From positions 1-26,901 of the forward strand of contig NZ_SRZM01000037.1 of NCBI RefSeq assembly GCF_019402445.1: a DNA stretch of 26,901 nucleotides. The letters are read 5' to 3'. Origin of the DNA: Brachyspira pilosicoli (GTDB lineage: Bacteria; Spirochaetota; Brachyspiria; Brachyspirales; Brachyspiraceae). Within the stretch, counting starts at the first letter, position 1. Every line of letters starts with the position of its first letter. The translations under genes and the position numbers were made by a program. The notes beneath the pieces were generated by a model. That model saw nothing but the letters and a program-made list of their open reading frames with translations, was not told where the DNA came from and made no database searches. Positions 8,081-17,025 of this stretch are shown here, piece after piece.

Positions 8081-8126
8081 ATCAATAATACAAAAAATAA
8101 TAATTTAGGCTATTGATAATTTTTTT
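8081..8126 (+). terminator. weak terminator-like hairpin after the LRR array
   Basis: ATCAATA (8081-8087) pairs with TATTGAT (8111-8117) across a 23-nt loop and is followed by AA and a seven-T run. The stem is short, AT-only and widely spaced, so termination would be weak. The position, directly after the last array gene, is what makes it plausible. Confidence 0.3.
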
Positions 8127-8147
8127 ATTTATATTAAACTCTTTGCT

Positions 8148-8882
8148 ATGATTATATTTAGCTTATTTTATATTTTATTAAATGTACTTTTTACTATTAT
8201 TTTATTTATAATAGCTTTGATTTTATTTATTTTAGTAAGACCTTTTAGTAAGAGTCTTTCAATAAAAATTACTCATAATATAGCAAAGCTCTGGGGAACT
8301 TTTTTAATGAAAAGTGCCTTTATCTCTTTTGATATTGAAGGCATAGAGAATTATGATTATAAAAAAACTTATCTAATTACTCCAAATCATCAAAGTGCTT
8401 TTGACATATTTTGTTGTTTTGCAATATTTAAGGGTATGTTTGCTTTTGTTTCTAAAGATACCTACGGCAAAGTACCTATGGTTGGTTTTGGTATGAGTGT
8501 GGCTAATTATATATTTGTAAAGAGGGGTACTATAGGGGCGGCAAAATCTATAGATGATATGGAAGATAGGCTAAAATCAAAAACTAGCATAATCATATAT
8601 CCAGAGGGTACTAGAAGCAAAGACGGAGAGATTAAAAAACCAAAAAGAGGTATATTAAAAATTGCCGAGAGATGTGAAGATGTAGCTGTGCTTCCTGTTG
8701 TTATATATGGAACAAGAGATATTATGAAGGCTAGAAGTTTTGTGTTAAGACCATTTAAGAAAATAAAGATAAGATTTTTAAAACCTTTCTACTTCAAAGA
8801 TATAGAAGGCGATGATAATGATAAATTAGATTATTGGTATAACATAATGACAAAAAATTATGATGAAATGAGAAATAAGTAA
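8148..8882 (+). CDS. plsC: 1-acylglycerol-3-phosphate O-acyltransferase (PlsC family)
   Basis: 244 residues. An N-terminal hydrophobic region (about 1-30) anchors it in the membrane. The acyltransferase signature is complete: NHQSAFD gives the H81-x4-D86 catalytic pair, and YPEGTRS (about 151-157) is the glycerophosphate-binding motif; FVKRG (about 123-127) is the block between them. The family adds the second acyl chain to lysophosphatidate to make phosphatidate for phospholipid synthesis. The length is normal for PlsC. The start has no strong ribosome binding site. It stands alone between the LRR array and an orphan lipoprotein, so context adds little. Related enzymes acylate other lipids, so the exact acceptor is an inference from the best-known family member. 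Confidence 0.88.
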   Translation: MIIFSLFYILLNVLFTIILFIIALILFILVRPFSKSLSIKITHNIAKLWGTFLMKSAFISFDIEGIENYDYKKTYLITPNHQSAFDIFCCFAIFKGMFAFVSKDTYGKVPMVGFGMSVANYIFVKRGTIGAAKSIDDMEDRLKSKTSIIIYPEGTRSKDGEIKKPKRGILKIAERCEDVAVLPVVIYGTRDIMKARSFVLRPFKKIKIRFLKPFYFKDIEGDDNDKLDYWYNIMTKNYDEMRNK

Positions 8883-8982
8883 AATATTGTTATTCAAAAA
8901 CTAAAGTCAACATATTTATTTAAAAAGTTTATATTGATTATAATAGAATAATATTATATAAAATATTAATGGAGAAATTATC

Positions 8983-10449
8983 ATGAAGAGAATATTTTTA
9001 TTAGTTACAATAATATCTTTAGTTATCATTCAATGCGGAAATAAAACAGATACTAATAATATAAACAAAAATGAATCTATAGAGTCAAACGAAACTATAC
9101 CTGCAACAAAAATATTATCACAGTCAGATGCTGCATTTTTGGAGAAGGTAAAAAATAAAATAGTTATAAGCGGCAGAGCTAAATATACTTTCAAAGATAA
9201 TGGTGATATAGAGTATGTATTTAATTCTGGAGATTACAGAGAAGATAAAAATTACATATTTGAATCTTCTTTAGACAGCACTAATGCTTATTATTATGAG
9301 CTTTATAATATACAAGATAGATACGAAAAAGGACCAAGTAATATTGCTACGAATTATAAAGGTTTTTCTGTAAAAGACGGCATTCTTTATGAAGATAATT
9401 ATGTTGGATATGAAAGTGACCCTATTGAAACTATAATTACTAAATGGGAAAGAGAAAATTATTATTCTAATTATTATTACAGAGAAGTAAAAGAGAATCC
9501 TAACTTTGATAATTTTCCTTATGAGAATAAAGCTGATGTAACTTTTGATAAATATAATGAAAGACAGGAAGGCATATTAATAAATAAATCAGACTATAAA
9601 GCAGAAGAAGTAGGGGATATTAATAATTATAATTTTGACGGTATATATTCAAACAATAATGCTTCTATTGAGTTAAATAAAAATGATGATGAGAGTTTTT
9701 ATTTATATGCCATTAATATAATAACAAATGAAAACGGACAAACAGTAACTAATATTCAAAGTACAGATACAAGTAAAATGATATTAGAAGAAAATCAATA
9801 TGTTGAACCTTATTGTGCTATAGGTGCCAATACTTTAGATTATGAAGAGATTGTGGGGGCTGATGGTGGTTATATTATATCAATTCAGCCTATAAATGCT
9901 AATACTATTATGGTAACAGAGCCTAACGGAAGCTATGGATTTACTGGTATATATAAAAAATCTCCTGAGCAAATAGATTCTAACGATAAAAGCACTAAAG
10001 AGAAAGCATATTATAATGCTTGTAAATGGTATGCTCAAAATTATGATGATATTAATTCTGTTTTCAATAAAATAGTTGAGTTTAATTTTGAAAATGGCGG
10101 ATATTATGAAGTTAATATGGGCAATGCTAATGATTATATATCTAAGTTTAGAGAGTCAGGATATTTTTCTGATAACTACATCAAGAGTTTAGAGAATAGT
10201 TTTGAGGAAATAAAAAATAATTTGGAAGAAAATAAGCAAAGCGACGGAGCTCCAGAAGGTATAGATGCTGACTGGTTTTTGGCAACTCAGGATATTGATT
10301 ATTATCTTGATATTATAAATAATCAAATGAAACTTGATGATATAACAATTTATTCTGATGATGTTTTATGCATTAGTAATAATGATATGGGTAAGTTTTT
10401 AATTTTAGAAGTAAAACAATATGGCGATGAATGGCTAATTGAAAAATAA
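8983..10449 (+). CDS. predicted lipoprotein of unknown function
   Basis: 488 residues; ATG preceded by GGAG. The signal peptide ends at Cys18 in VIIQC; Gln before the Cys is unusual even for loose spirochaetal lipoboxes, but the short basic n-region and hydrophobic stretch are right. The mature protein is rich in Asn, Asp, Tyr and Glu with no membrane segments. A middle part with alternating strands (NFDGIYSNNNASIEL to YGFTGIYKK, about residues 215-327) looks like a small beta-barrel or lipocalin-like unit, but I cannot assign a family. The C-terminal 150 residues look mostly helical (FNKIVEFNF, NYIKSLENSFEEIKNN) and end in a strand segment. It is monocistronic by position and ends at a strong terminator. 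I do not recognise the gene; envelope location is inferred from the lipobox. Confidence 0.75.
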   Translation: MKRIFLLVTIISLVIIQCGNKTDTNNINKNESIESNETIPATKILSQSDAAFLEKVKNKIVISGRAKYTFKDNGDIEYVFNSGDYREDKNYIFESSLDSTNAYYYELYNIQDRYEKGPSNIATNYKGFSVKDGILYEDNYVGYESDPIETIITKWERENYYSNYYYREVKENPNFDNFPYENKADVTFDKYNERQEGILINKSDYKAEEVGDINNYNFDGIYSNNNASIELNKNDDESFYLYAINIITNENGQTVTNIQSTDTSKMILEENQYVEPYCAIGANTLDYEEIVGADGGYIISIQPINANTIMVTEPNGSYGFTGIYKKSPEQIDSNDKSTKEKAYYNACKWYAQNYDDINSVFNKIVEFNFENGGYYEVNMGNANDYISKFRESGYFSDNYIKSLENSFEEIKNNLEENKQSDGAPEGIDADWFLATQDIDYYLDIINNQMKLDDITIYSDDVLCISNNDMGKFLILEVKQYGDEWLIEK

Positions 10450-10478
10450 AAATTATTTTGATTAATTAAGAAATAATA

Positions 10479-10518
10479 AAAAAGCCTTTGATAATTAAAA
10501 AACTATCAGAGGCTTTTT
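10479..10518. terminator. bidirectional rho-independent terminator
   Basis: AAAAAGCCTTTGATA (10479-10493) pairs with TATCAGAGGCTTTTT (10504-10518): a 15-bp stem with one U-G wobble and a 10-nt loop. T-runs lie on the 3' side in both directions. It sits between the convergent lipoprotein gene and pgk and would serve both. Confidence 0.9.
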
Positions 10519-10539
10519 ATTTTATATTAAAAACAATTA

Positions 10540-11739
10540 TTATTTATCTTGTAATACAGCGATACCAGGTAATTCTATTCCTTCAAGGAACTCTAAAGAA
10601 GCACCGCCTCCTGTAGATACGTGAGTCATCTTGTCAGCAACACCAGATTTATTAACAGCAGATACACTGTCGCCACCACCAATAATACTTACAGCTCCAG
10701 AATTAGCAATAAACTTAGCCACCTCAAAAGTACCCTTAGCAAAATTAGCCATTTCAAATACACCTAATGGTCCATTCCAAACAACTGTTTTAGCATTTTT
10801 AAGTATACCTTCAATTTCTGTTAAAGTTTTAGGTCCAACGTCCATACCCATCCAGCCAGCAGGTATAGCAGTAGAATCTACAACTTTTATAGTAGCATCA
10901 TTGTCGAATTTATCAGCAATAACATTGTCAACAGGCAAATATAAAGTTTTGTTTAATTCTTTAGCCTTATCCATAATCTCTTTAGCTGTAGAAATATAAT
11001 CATCTTCGCATAAAGAAGCACCTATTTCTAATCCTTTAGCCTTAAAGAAAGTATAAGCCATACCGCCTACAACAATTAAAGTATCAACTTTGTTGAGTAA
11101 GTTTTTAAGTACAGATATTTTAGAAGAAACTTTAGCCCCACCAATTATAGCAACAAAAGGACGAGCAGGGTTAGCAACAGCATCACCCAAATACTGTATC
11201 TCTTTCTCCATTAAGAAACCAGCAACAGCAGGCATTCCAGCTTTAGCAGATACTATACCAGCAGTAGAAGCATGTGCTCTGTGTGCTGTACCAAATGCAT
11301 CATTAACATAAACATCAGCTAACTCAGCTAATTGTTTTGAAAATGCTGCATCATTTTTCTCTTCTTCAGCATGATATCTTAAGTTTTCAAGAAGTAATAC
11401 ATCTCCTGACTTTAATTCAGAAGCAAGTTTTTTTACTTCATCACCTATACAATCATTAGCAAAAATAACTTTATTGTTAGGGAGTTTAGTTTTTAAATAA
11501 TCATAAACAGGTTTTAGAGAATATTTAGGATTAGCTTCGCCTTTTGGTCTTCCTAAATGGCTCATAAGTATAAGAGAAGCACCCTGAGAGAGAATATACT
11601 CAATAGTAGGCATAGCAGCATCTACTCTTGTAGTGTCTGTAATTTTAGAGCTAGTTTCTTTATCAAGAGGCACATTGAAGTCAACTCTCATTATGACTTT
11701 TTTGCCTTTAATATCTATATCTTTTACTGATTTTTTCAT
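10540..11739 (-). CDS. pgk: phosphoglycerate kinase
   Basis: 399 residues, the normal bacterial length. It moves the phosphate of 1,3-bisphosphoglycerate to ADP in glycolysis. Family marks in order: RVDFNVP (residues 18-24, substrate side), the MSHLGRPKG block, LLENLRYHAEEE, VNDAFGTAHRAHAST, and near the C-terminus VWNGPLGVFE and GGGDSVSAV (nucleotide side). All key regions are present. The ribosome binding site on the minus strand is AAGGA, 5 nt upstream of the ATG. The gene follows gapA by 107 nt, and a terminator-like hairpin lies in that gap, so pgk may depend on read-through or a promoter I could not identify. A bidirectional terminator ends it. Confidence 0.98.
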   Translation of the reverse strand: MKKSVKDIDIKGKKVIMRVDFNVPLDKETSSKITDTTRVDAAMPTIEYILSQGASLILMSHLGRPKGEANPKYSLKPVYDYLKTKLPNNKVIFANDCIGDEVKKLASELKSGDVLLLENLRYHAEEEKNDAAFSKQLAELADVYVNDAFGTAHRAHASTAGIVSAKAGMPAVAGFLMEKEIQYLGDAVANPARPFVAIIGGAKVSSKISVLKNLLNKVDTLIVVGGMAYTFFKAKGLEIGASLCEDDYISTAKEIMDKAKELNKTLYLPVDNVIADKFDNDATIKVVDSTAIPAGWMGMDVGPKTLTEIEGILKNAKTVVWNGPLGVFEMANFAKGTFEVAKFIANSGAVSIIGGGDSVSAVNKSGVADKMTHVSTGGGASLEFLEGIELPGIAVLQDK

Positions 11740-11778
11740 TTTTACATCCTTTTAATTTTTATACTTATTAAAAATTTA

Positions 11779-11810
11779 AAGGGTGCTATAATTTAATATT
11801 ATGCACCCTT
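11779..11810 (-). terminator. terminator or attenuator between gapA and pgk
   Basis: GGGTGC (11781-11786) pairs with GCACCC (11803-11808). The stem extends inward as ATAAT/ATTAT after a one-base bulge and outward by an AA/TT pair at each end. On the minus strand the stem is followed by TTTAAATTTTT, an interrupted T-run. Because pgk lies just downstream in the same direction, it would set gapA above pgk rather than fully stop transcription. The structure is seen; partial termination is inference. Confidence 0.7.
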
Positions 11811-11846
11811 ATTATAGCCTAATAAATTAATTATTATAACTTATTA

Positions 11847-12905
<1,059 letters not shown>

Positions 12906-12941
12906 TTAAAATAATATTCTATATACGAACATATAAAATCT

Positions 12942-12970
12942 ATGCTATCATAAATAAAAATTTAAGTCAA
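12942..12970 (-). promoter_or_regulatory. sigma-70-type promoter of gapA
   Basis: On the minus strand, TTGACT (12965-12970, five of six matches) and TAGCAT (12942-12947, four of six) are 17 nt apart, about 50 nt before the gapA start. Spacing and position are right. No operator palindrome is obvious. Confidence 0.65.
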
Positions 12971-13114
12971 GGATAATTTAATATTTTTAATTTTATCAAA
13001 CATTATTTTATTTGTTTTATTTTCCGACATAGTTAAATTATATTATTTAGTAAAAAAATATAATTGAAATTTATTGTTTTAATTATATATTAAAAATGGT
13101 AGGGTTTTTTAGTA

Positions 13115-13582
13115 ATGAATAAATTATTAATTATTTCATTATTGTTTGTTTTTATCATATCTTGTGAAAAAAATATAGTTTATGAAAGTAAACAATATAC
13201 TGGTAATATGACAAATAATATATATACCAATGATATAGATGTTAGAAGCAGAAAATTTGATGCTATAGGTTTAATAAAAAAAAGTTCCTTTACAATGTAT
13301 CCTGATATAAAAATAGAGGATTTAATAACGTCTTTTAATACTGTTGAATGGGAAGATTTTATAGCAGAAGATGATTATATGCGTTATGTAGATATTATAG
13401 GTACAATAGATACTAACAAATATATTTTTCAATTTAAAATACTTGACCATTATAATTGGGAGTTGTACGCTTTTGAAATGAATAATAAAGCCTATACTAC
13501 AGATAGAGCTTCATATAGGCTATATTCTCTCTATACAAACCGTATTGTAGAAACTAATGCAGTAATAAATACTAATTTATAA
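13115..13582 (+). CDS. small predicted lipoprotein of unknown function
   Basis: 155 residues. A short hydrophobic signal ends at Cys17 (FIISC), followed by a charged Lys/Asn-rich stretch. The rest is soluble, rich in Tyr, Asp and Thr, with predicted strands (VDIIGTIDT, YIFQFKILDH) but no motif I can name. Its codon use matches its neighbours. It is divergent from gapA and convergent with the hydrolase gene, and is probably transcribed alone; no clear terminator follows. The ribosome binding site is poor (GGTAGGG, some distance upstream). I see it as a real gene because of the lipobox and the uninterrupted frame, but the function is unknown. Confidence 0.68.
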   Translation: MNKLLIISLLFVFIISCEKNIVYESKQYTGNMTNNIYTNDIDVRSRKFDAIGLIKKSSFTMYPDIKIEDLITSFNTVEWEDFIAEDDYMRYVDIIGTIDTNKYIFQFKILDHYNWELYAFEMNNKAYTTDRASYRLYSLYTNRIVETNAVINTNL

Positions 13583-13643
13583 ATACTATAAAAACTTGTA
13601 TGAATTTATTTAGTGTATAATTTCTATTAGCGGCAATGAAAAA

Positions 13644-14561
13644 TCATAAATACTTAGCTATAAACTCTTTTATTTTTTTCCAATACAATGTTTCATTATG
13701 TTTTGCAGAACTTATATGATAAGCACCTTCTACGATTAATTTATCCTTTTTTGATGAGCAAGCATTATATAGCCTTTCCATCATCTCTAAAGGCACTAAA
13801 TCATCTTCACTTCCATGAATAAATAATATAGGAGTTTTTGTTTTTGATACAGATTTTAGAGCATTAGTCTGTGAAAAGAAATATCCTATTCTTAATTTTG
13901 TTATTAATGATATTGTGGGTATAAATGGGAAATATGGTAGGTGATAGCTTATTTTTAGCCTGTTTCCAAGCTGTTCATTAGCATTAGTATATCCAGAGTC
14001 TTCTATTGCAAGTTTTACATTTGAAGGAATGTTTTGAGCTAAAGCAATCATTATAGATTCTGCCCCCATAGATATACCAAATAAAATAATATCAGCATTA
14101 CTATTTATTGATAATATATATTTAATCCAAGCGAGAATATCTTCTTTTTCTAAATAACCCATACCATAAAAATTGCCTTCGCTTAATCCATGAGTTCTCA
14201 AATCTATAAGAAGAATATTATGACCCATATTAAAAAACTTCTCACCATAATACCTCATATTAGAGCCTTTACTCTCATATCCATGAACTATTATTGTGTA
14301 AATATTAGAGCTTTTATTTTCTATAAAATGAGCATGCACTTTCAAATTATCAGAAGTTTTTGTATATATATCTGCTTGAGATTTTTCAAACCATTCTTTT
14401 CTTTTTTCTTTTTCTAAAATCTCTTCTTCAGTTTCTTCTTTGCTATTTTTTTTGATTTCTAGTACTCTTTTTTTGCCTTTAATTAAAACTAGTTGTACGT
14501 AGTAATTTGATATTATAATAATAGCTAAAAGTAATATTATTAATATTATTATAAATATCAT
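13644..14561 (-). CDS. membrane-anchored alpha/beta hydrolase
   Basis: 305 residues. An N-terminal hydrophobic segment (about 1-27) followed by a Lys/Glu-rich, probably helical stretch (about 28-62) suggests a membrane anchor and a charged stalk. The hydrolase core has the oxyanion region HGYESKGS (about 93-100), the nucleophile elbow GISMG with Ser164, the acid in HGSEDDLVP (D253) and the His in GAYHISS (H282). This is a full catalytic triad of the serine aminopeptidase/BAAT-like group (Hydrolase_4 or DUF3887-like neighbours). Substrate unknown; an esterase or acyl hydrolase is likely. It starts 21 nt after the outer-membrane protein gene without a good ribosome binding site, and may be co-transcribed with it. 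Confidence 0.85.
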   Translation of the reverse strand: MIFIIILIILLLAIIIISNYYVQLVLIKGKKRVLEIKKNSKEETEEEILEKEKRKEWFEKSQADIYTKTSDNLKVHAHFIENKSSNIYTIIVHGYESKGSNMRYYGEKFFNMGHNILLIDLRTHGLSEGNFYGMGYLEKEDILAWIKYILSINSNADIILFGISMGAESIMIALAQNIPSNVKLAIEDSGYTNANEQLGNRLKISYHLPYFPFIPTISLITKLRIGYFFSQTNALKSVSKTKTPILFIHGSEDDLVPLEMMERLYNACSSKKDKLIVEGAYHISSAKHNETLYWKKIKEFIAKYL

Positions 14562-14582
14562 ATTATTTTTTAATTAACGATT

Positions 14583-15323
14583 TTAATTGCCTATAGTAGT
14601 ACCGAATTTCATTCCTACTTGAGCACCTATATCTAAAGAAGCTAGATTTCTGCTTTCAACAAGAACTTTTTCAGCCCCTCTTAAATCTATGCCAAAATCA
14701 GTACCAATATATGCCCCAACTAATAAAGCAACATTATCTTGAATATTAAAAGAATAATCAAAAGTAAGTTTAATATATGTCATTACCATATTTTTCATTA
14801 CATCATCAATTTTTCCAACATCATAGTAACTAAAAGTTTTAGTGCTTGTATTTCCGCTAAAAAACTCTGCAGAATGTGTGAGGTATAAAGGTACTTTTAC
14901 GCCAATACCAAGCCCAAAAGCAAAATTACTATAATGAAATTTAGGAAGTATGCCAATTTGCATATTTTCAAAAGTATAATATTCTCTTATATTTACATCT
15001 TCTTGAGTAGTTTCATCTTTATAAGAGCTTTTAAGCCCAAAAGAATCATGAGAATAACCTATATCTACAAGTAAACTAATTCCTTTCTCTTCATCAGTTA
15101 CTAAATAACCAGCCTGAAAACTTATACCGGCATCAAATCCAACAGTTCCGCTATTTTTTCTGTAATTGTCTTTATAAGTTTGAGGAGCATCTTTAGAAAA
15201 ATAAACATTATAAAAACTAAAACTAGCTCCAATAGGTATAGTAGCTCCTAATTGCCATCCGCTTTCTGCAAATGATAATTTAGCAAATATAAATAAAAAA
15301 GATAAAATAATAATTTTTTTCAT
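14583..15323 (-). CDS. probable outer-membrane beta-barrel protein
   Basis: 246 residues from the ATG at 15323. An ATG 12 nt further upstream exists, but the GGAGAG between the two is a proper ribosome binding site for 15323, and the protein then begins MKKII. A cleavable signal peptide runs to about residue 20 (KLSFA before ESGWQ). The mature part consists of alternating aromatic and polar strands with Gly-rich turns (GAYIGTDFGIDL, FAFGLGIGVKVP) and ends in a strand (GAQVGMKFGTTIGN), as in small barrels of the OmpA/OMP_b-brl type. The final residue is Asn, not the usual Phe. It follows rsfS by about 50 nt with a perfect AT inverted repeat between. Transport or adhesion role unknown. Confidence 0.7.
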   Translation of the reverse strand: MKKIIILSFLFIFAKLSFAESGWQLGATIPIGASFSFYNVYFSKDAPQTYKDNYRKNSGTVGFDAGISFQAGYLVTDEEKGISLLVDIGYSHDSFGLKSSYKDETTQEDVNIREYYTFENMQIGILPKFHYSNFAFGLGIGVKVPLYLTHSAEFFSGNTSTKTFSYYDVGKIDDVMKNMVMTYIKLTFDYSFNIQDNVALLVGAYIGTDFGIDLRGAEKVLVESRNLASLDIGAQVGMKFGTTIGN

Positions 15324-15336
15324 AAAACTCTCCATA

Positions 15337-15368
15337 AAAATAATTTTAAATAACTTTAAAATTATTTT
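15337..15368. repeat. 14-bp perfect inverted repeat, AT-only
   Basis: AAAATAATTTTAAA (15337-15350) and TTTAAAATTATTTT (15355-15368) are perfect reverse complements around the 4-nt loop TAAC. It lies between the rsfS stop and the start of the barrel gene, on the minus-strand side just before its ribosome binding site. It could be a weak terminator, an operator or an RNA hairpin that limits translation of the barrel gene. Confidence 0.5.
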
Positions 15369-15376
15369 AATAAAAT

Positions 15377-15766
15377 TTAATTCATTTCTATTTTTTTAGC
15401 CTCATGCCACAATTTATCCAAATCATAATACTCTCTTCCTTCTTGTGTAAACAAATGTATAACCAAAAAGCCATAATCTGTTAAATACCATAAAGAATCA
15501 GAATTATTATCATTTTCTGCATAAGGAGTAACGCCTTCTTCTTTTAGTTCTTTATAAACAGCATCAGAACCAGCCTTCATTTGCGGAGCAGAAGAAGCTG
15601 TTGCTATAATAAAAAAGTCCGAAAGGGTAGTAACACCATCTAAATCTAATATTACTATGTCTTCAAGTTTTTTATCATCTAAAGCTTTTGCAGCTTTTAG
15701 AGTTAGGTTTTTAGCCATTTCTCTGTCTATCATTTTTTTTGTTTTGTTTGAATCATTGAATTTCAT
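15377..15766 (-). CDS. rsfS: ribosome silencing factor RsfS (Iojap/DUF143 family)
   Basis: 129 residues from the ATG at 15766. Another ATG lies 9 nt upstream, but the GGGG run is too close to it and correctly spaced for 15766. RsfS binds large-subunit protein L14 and blocks joining with the 30S subunit when nutrients are short. The family core is clear: an N-terminal helix with AAKALDDKKLEDIVILDL, then the hallmark SDFFIIATASSAPQMKA, and near the end WYLTDYGFLVIHLFTQEGREYYDLDKLW. The length is typical. It overlaps the end of the LCP gene by 14 nt, so translational coupling is likely. Confidence 0.95.
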   Translation of the reverse strand: MKFNDSNKTKKMIDREMAKNLTLKAAKALDDKKLEDIVILDLDGVTTLSDFFIIATASSAPQMKAGSDAVYKELKEEGVTPYAENDNNSDSLWYLTDYGFLVIHLFTQEGREYYDLDKLWHEAKKIEMN

Positions 15767-16970
15767 AGTAATCATACCCCAAAATTAATACTGCATTATT
15801 TAAAAGCCTTCTGTCGGTTTTAGCATATATTCTGCTAATTCTACATTCATTGGCAACCATAAAAGACTTTTCTATCTCGCCGTTTCTTATAAGAACAATG
15901 CTATTATACACTTTAGCAGGAAAATTTCCATACTCACCAGCCGCAAATCCTCTATAACGCATTCTAATATTTATTCTATCTGCAAGCCCCGAAACATCAG
16001 TGCCATTTAAAATTATTAAACTAACATCTTCATTGTTTAATTCGCTTCTCTCTGTTTTTAATCCCACATATAAAGATAAATCTTCCATCTGTTTAACAAA
16101 AGCACTTCCTCCAAGTAATGGATTAAGTATTCCTTTATCATCAACTCTAGCATCAATATTTTGTACTATTAAGCTTTTTTCATTGCTGTTTGATATTATT
16201 TTTAATATAGCCTTAATATCCGGAGGTCTTAAGTTGCTTTTTATTTTTGAGTAAATAGCATTTCTCATATCTTTTCTAACTATCATAGATTTAAGCTCAG
16301 GACTTTGTATAAAACTAATCATTAAATTAATAATAACATCTTCAAGTCTATATAATGTTTCTATATCCTCATATTGTTTCATAGTAACATAATGTAAATA
16401 TGATACTACCTTGTTACCATGAAATATCCATTCTCCAATATCAAAATTAATATTATAAGTACTGTCATTTTCTACATAATGAATAGGCTCTTCTACATAC
16501 ATCTTTACTCCGCCTATTAAATCTATTATGTCTGATATGCTGTTATTGTCTAGTGTGATTTTGTATGTTATTTTTTTATTGACTGTATTTTCTATAGCAT
16601 TAAATACTGCAGAATCTCCGCCTTCTTTGTATAATTCTTTTAGAGGGATAGGGCTTTCTTTTTTATTTTTCCAAAGAGCTACATTTCTTGGAAGGCCTAT
16701 TAATCCGATTCTATTATGTAAACTTGATAATGTACCTACATATGCACCATAAGGTTCATTATTTTCGTCTATAAATAATACAGAAAAATATAATTCTTCG
16801 TCTTTTTTTATTGCTGAATCAATTTTACTGTATAGAAAATAATATAAAATAAATGTTACGGCGATAATAATGAAAATAAATGAAGATATTAATATAATTA
16901 CAGCTTTTTTATTGGCATTGCTTATGGTTTTTAGTGCTTTAGTATTATTATCGTTGTTTTTAATTTTCAT
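15753..16970 (-). CDS. LytR-CpsA-Psr (LCP) family protein with LytR_C domain
   Basis: 405 residues from the ATG at 16970. The frame is open to another ATG at 17003, but that one lies inside the tRNA terminator hairpin, and starting at 16970 gives the usual LCP layout: short Lys/Asn-rich cytoplasmic tail, one membrane segment (about 23-47), then an extracytoplasmic domain. The LCP part runs from about 55 to 260 with IGLIGLPRNVALW (the Arg normally binds the lipid phosphate) and the GGVKMYVEEP and GNKVVSYLHY blocks. A LytR_C domain follows (LIILNGTDVSGLADRI and YNSIVLIRNG). LCP enzymes attach glycopolymers from a lipid carrier to peptidoglycan or proteins. It overlaps rsfS. No good ribosome binding site is seen before 16970. 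Confidence 0.83.
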   Translation of the reverse strand: MKIKNNDNNTKALKTISNANKKAVIILISSFIFIIIAVTFILYYFLYSKIDSAIKKDEELYFSVLFIDENNEPYGAYVGTLSSLHNRIGLIGLPRNVALWKNKKESPIPLKELYKEGGDSAVFNAIENTVNKKITYKITLDNNSISDIIDLIGGVKMYVEEPIHYVENDSTYNINFDIGEWIFHGNKVVSYLHYVTMKQYEDIETLYRLEDVIINLMISFIQSPELKSMIVRKDMRNAIYSKIKSNLRPPDIKAILKIISNSNEKSLIVQNIDARVDDKGILNPLLGGSAFVKQMEDLSLYVGLKTERSELNNEDVSLIILNGTDVSGLADRINIRMRYRGFAAGEYGNFPAKVYNSIVLIRNGEIEKSFMVANECRISRIYAKTDRRLLNNAVLILGYDYYEIQ

Positions 16971-16987
16971 AAAAATATTATAGCTAT

Positions 16988-17015
16988 AAAAAAACCATAT
17001 CATTTACAGATATGG
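16988..17015 (-). terminator. rho-independent terminator of the tRNA-Lys/tRNA-Glu operon
   Basis: On the minus strand CCATATC and GATATGG (plus 17009-17015 and 16995-17001) form a 7-bp stem with a 7-nt loop, followed by seven T (plus A-run 16988-16994). It starts 11 nt after the tRNA-Glu 3' end. It decides the start of the LCP gene, because the upstream ATG at 17003 falls inside its loop. Confidence 0.72.
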
Positions 17016-17025
17016 CAAGTAGATG

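Noticed and set aside
8939..8944. TATAAT as -10 box for the lipoprotein at 8983
   Set aside because: No -35-like hexamer at 16-18 nt upstream; in AT-rich DNA an isolated TATAAT is weak evidence.
10631..10999. 122-codon open frame on the plus strand inside pgk
   Set aside because: Fully antisense to a certain gene, without a ribosome binding site or recognisable protein; the frame is open because of pgk codon bias. The same holds for the antisense frames at 7602-7904 (LRR member 5), 16000-16254 (LCP) and 20247-20513 (groEL).
13058..13090. ATATAATT/AATTATAT inverted repeat before the small lipoprotein
   Set aside because: Short, AT-only and widely spaced; expected by chance in this composition.
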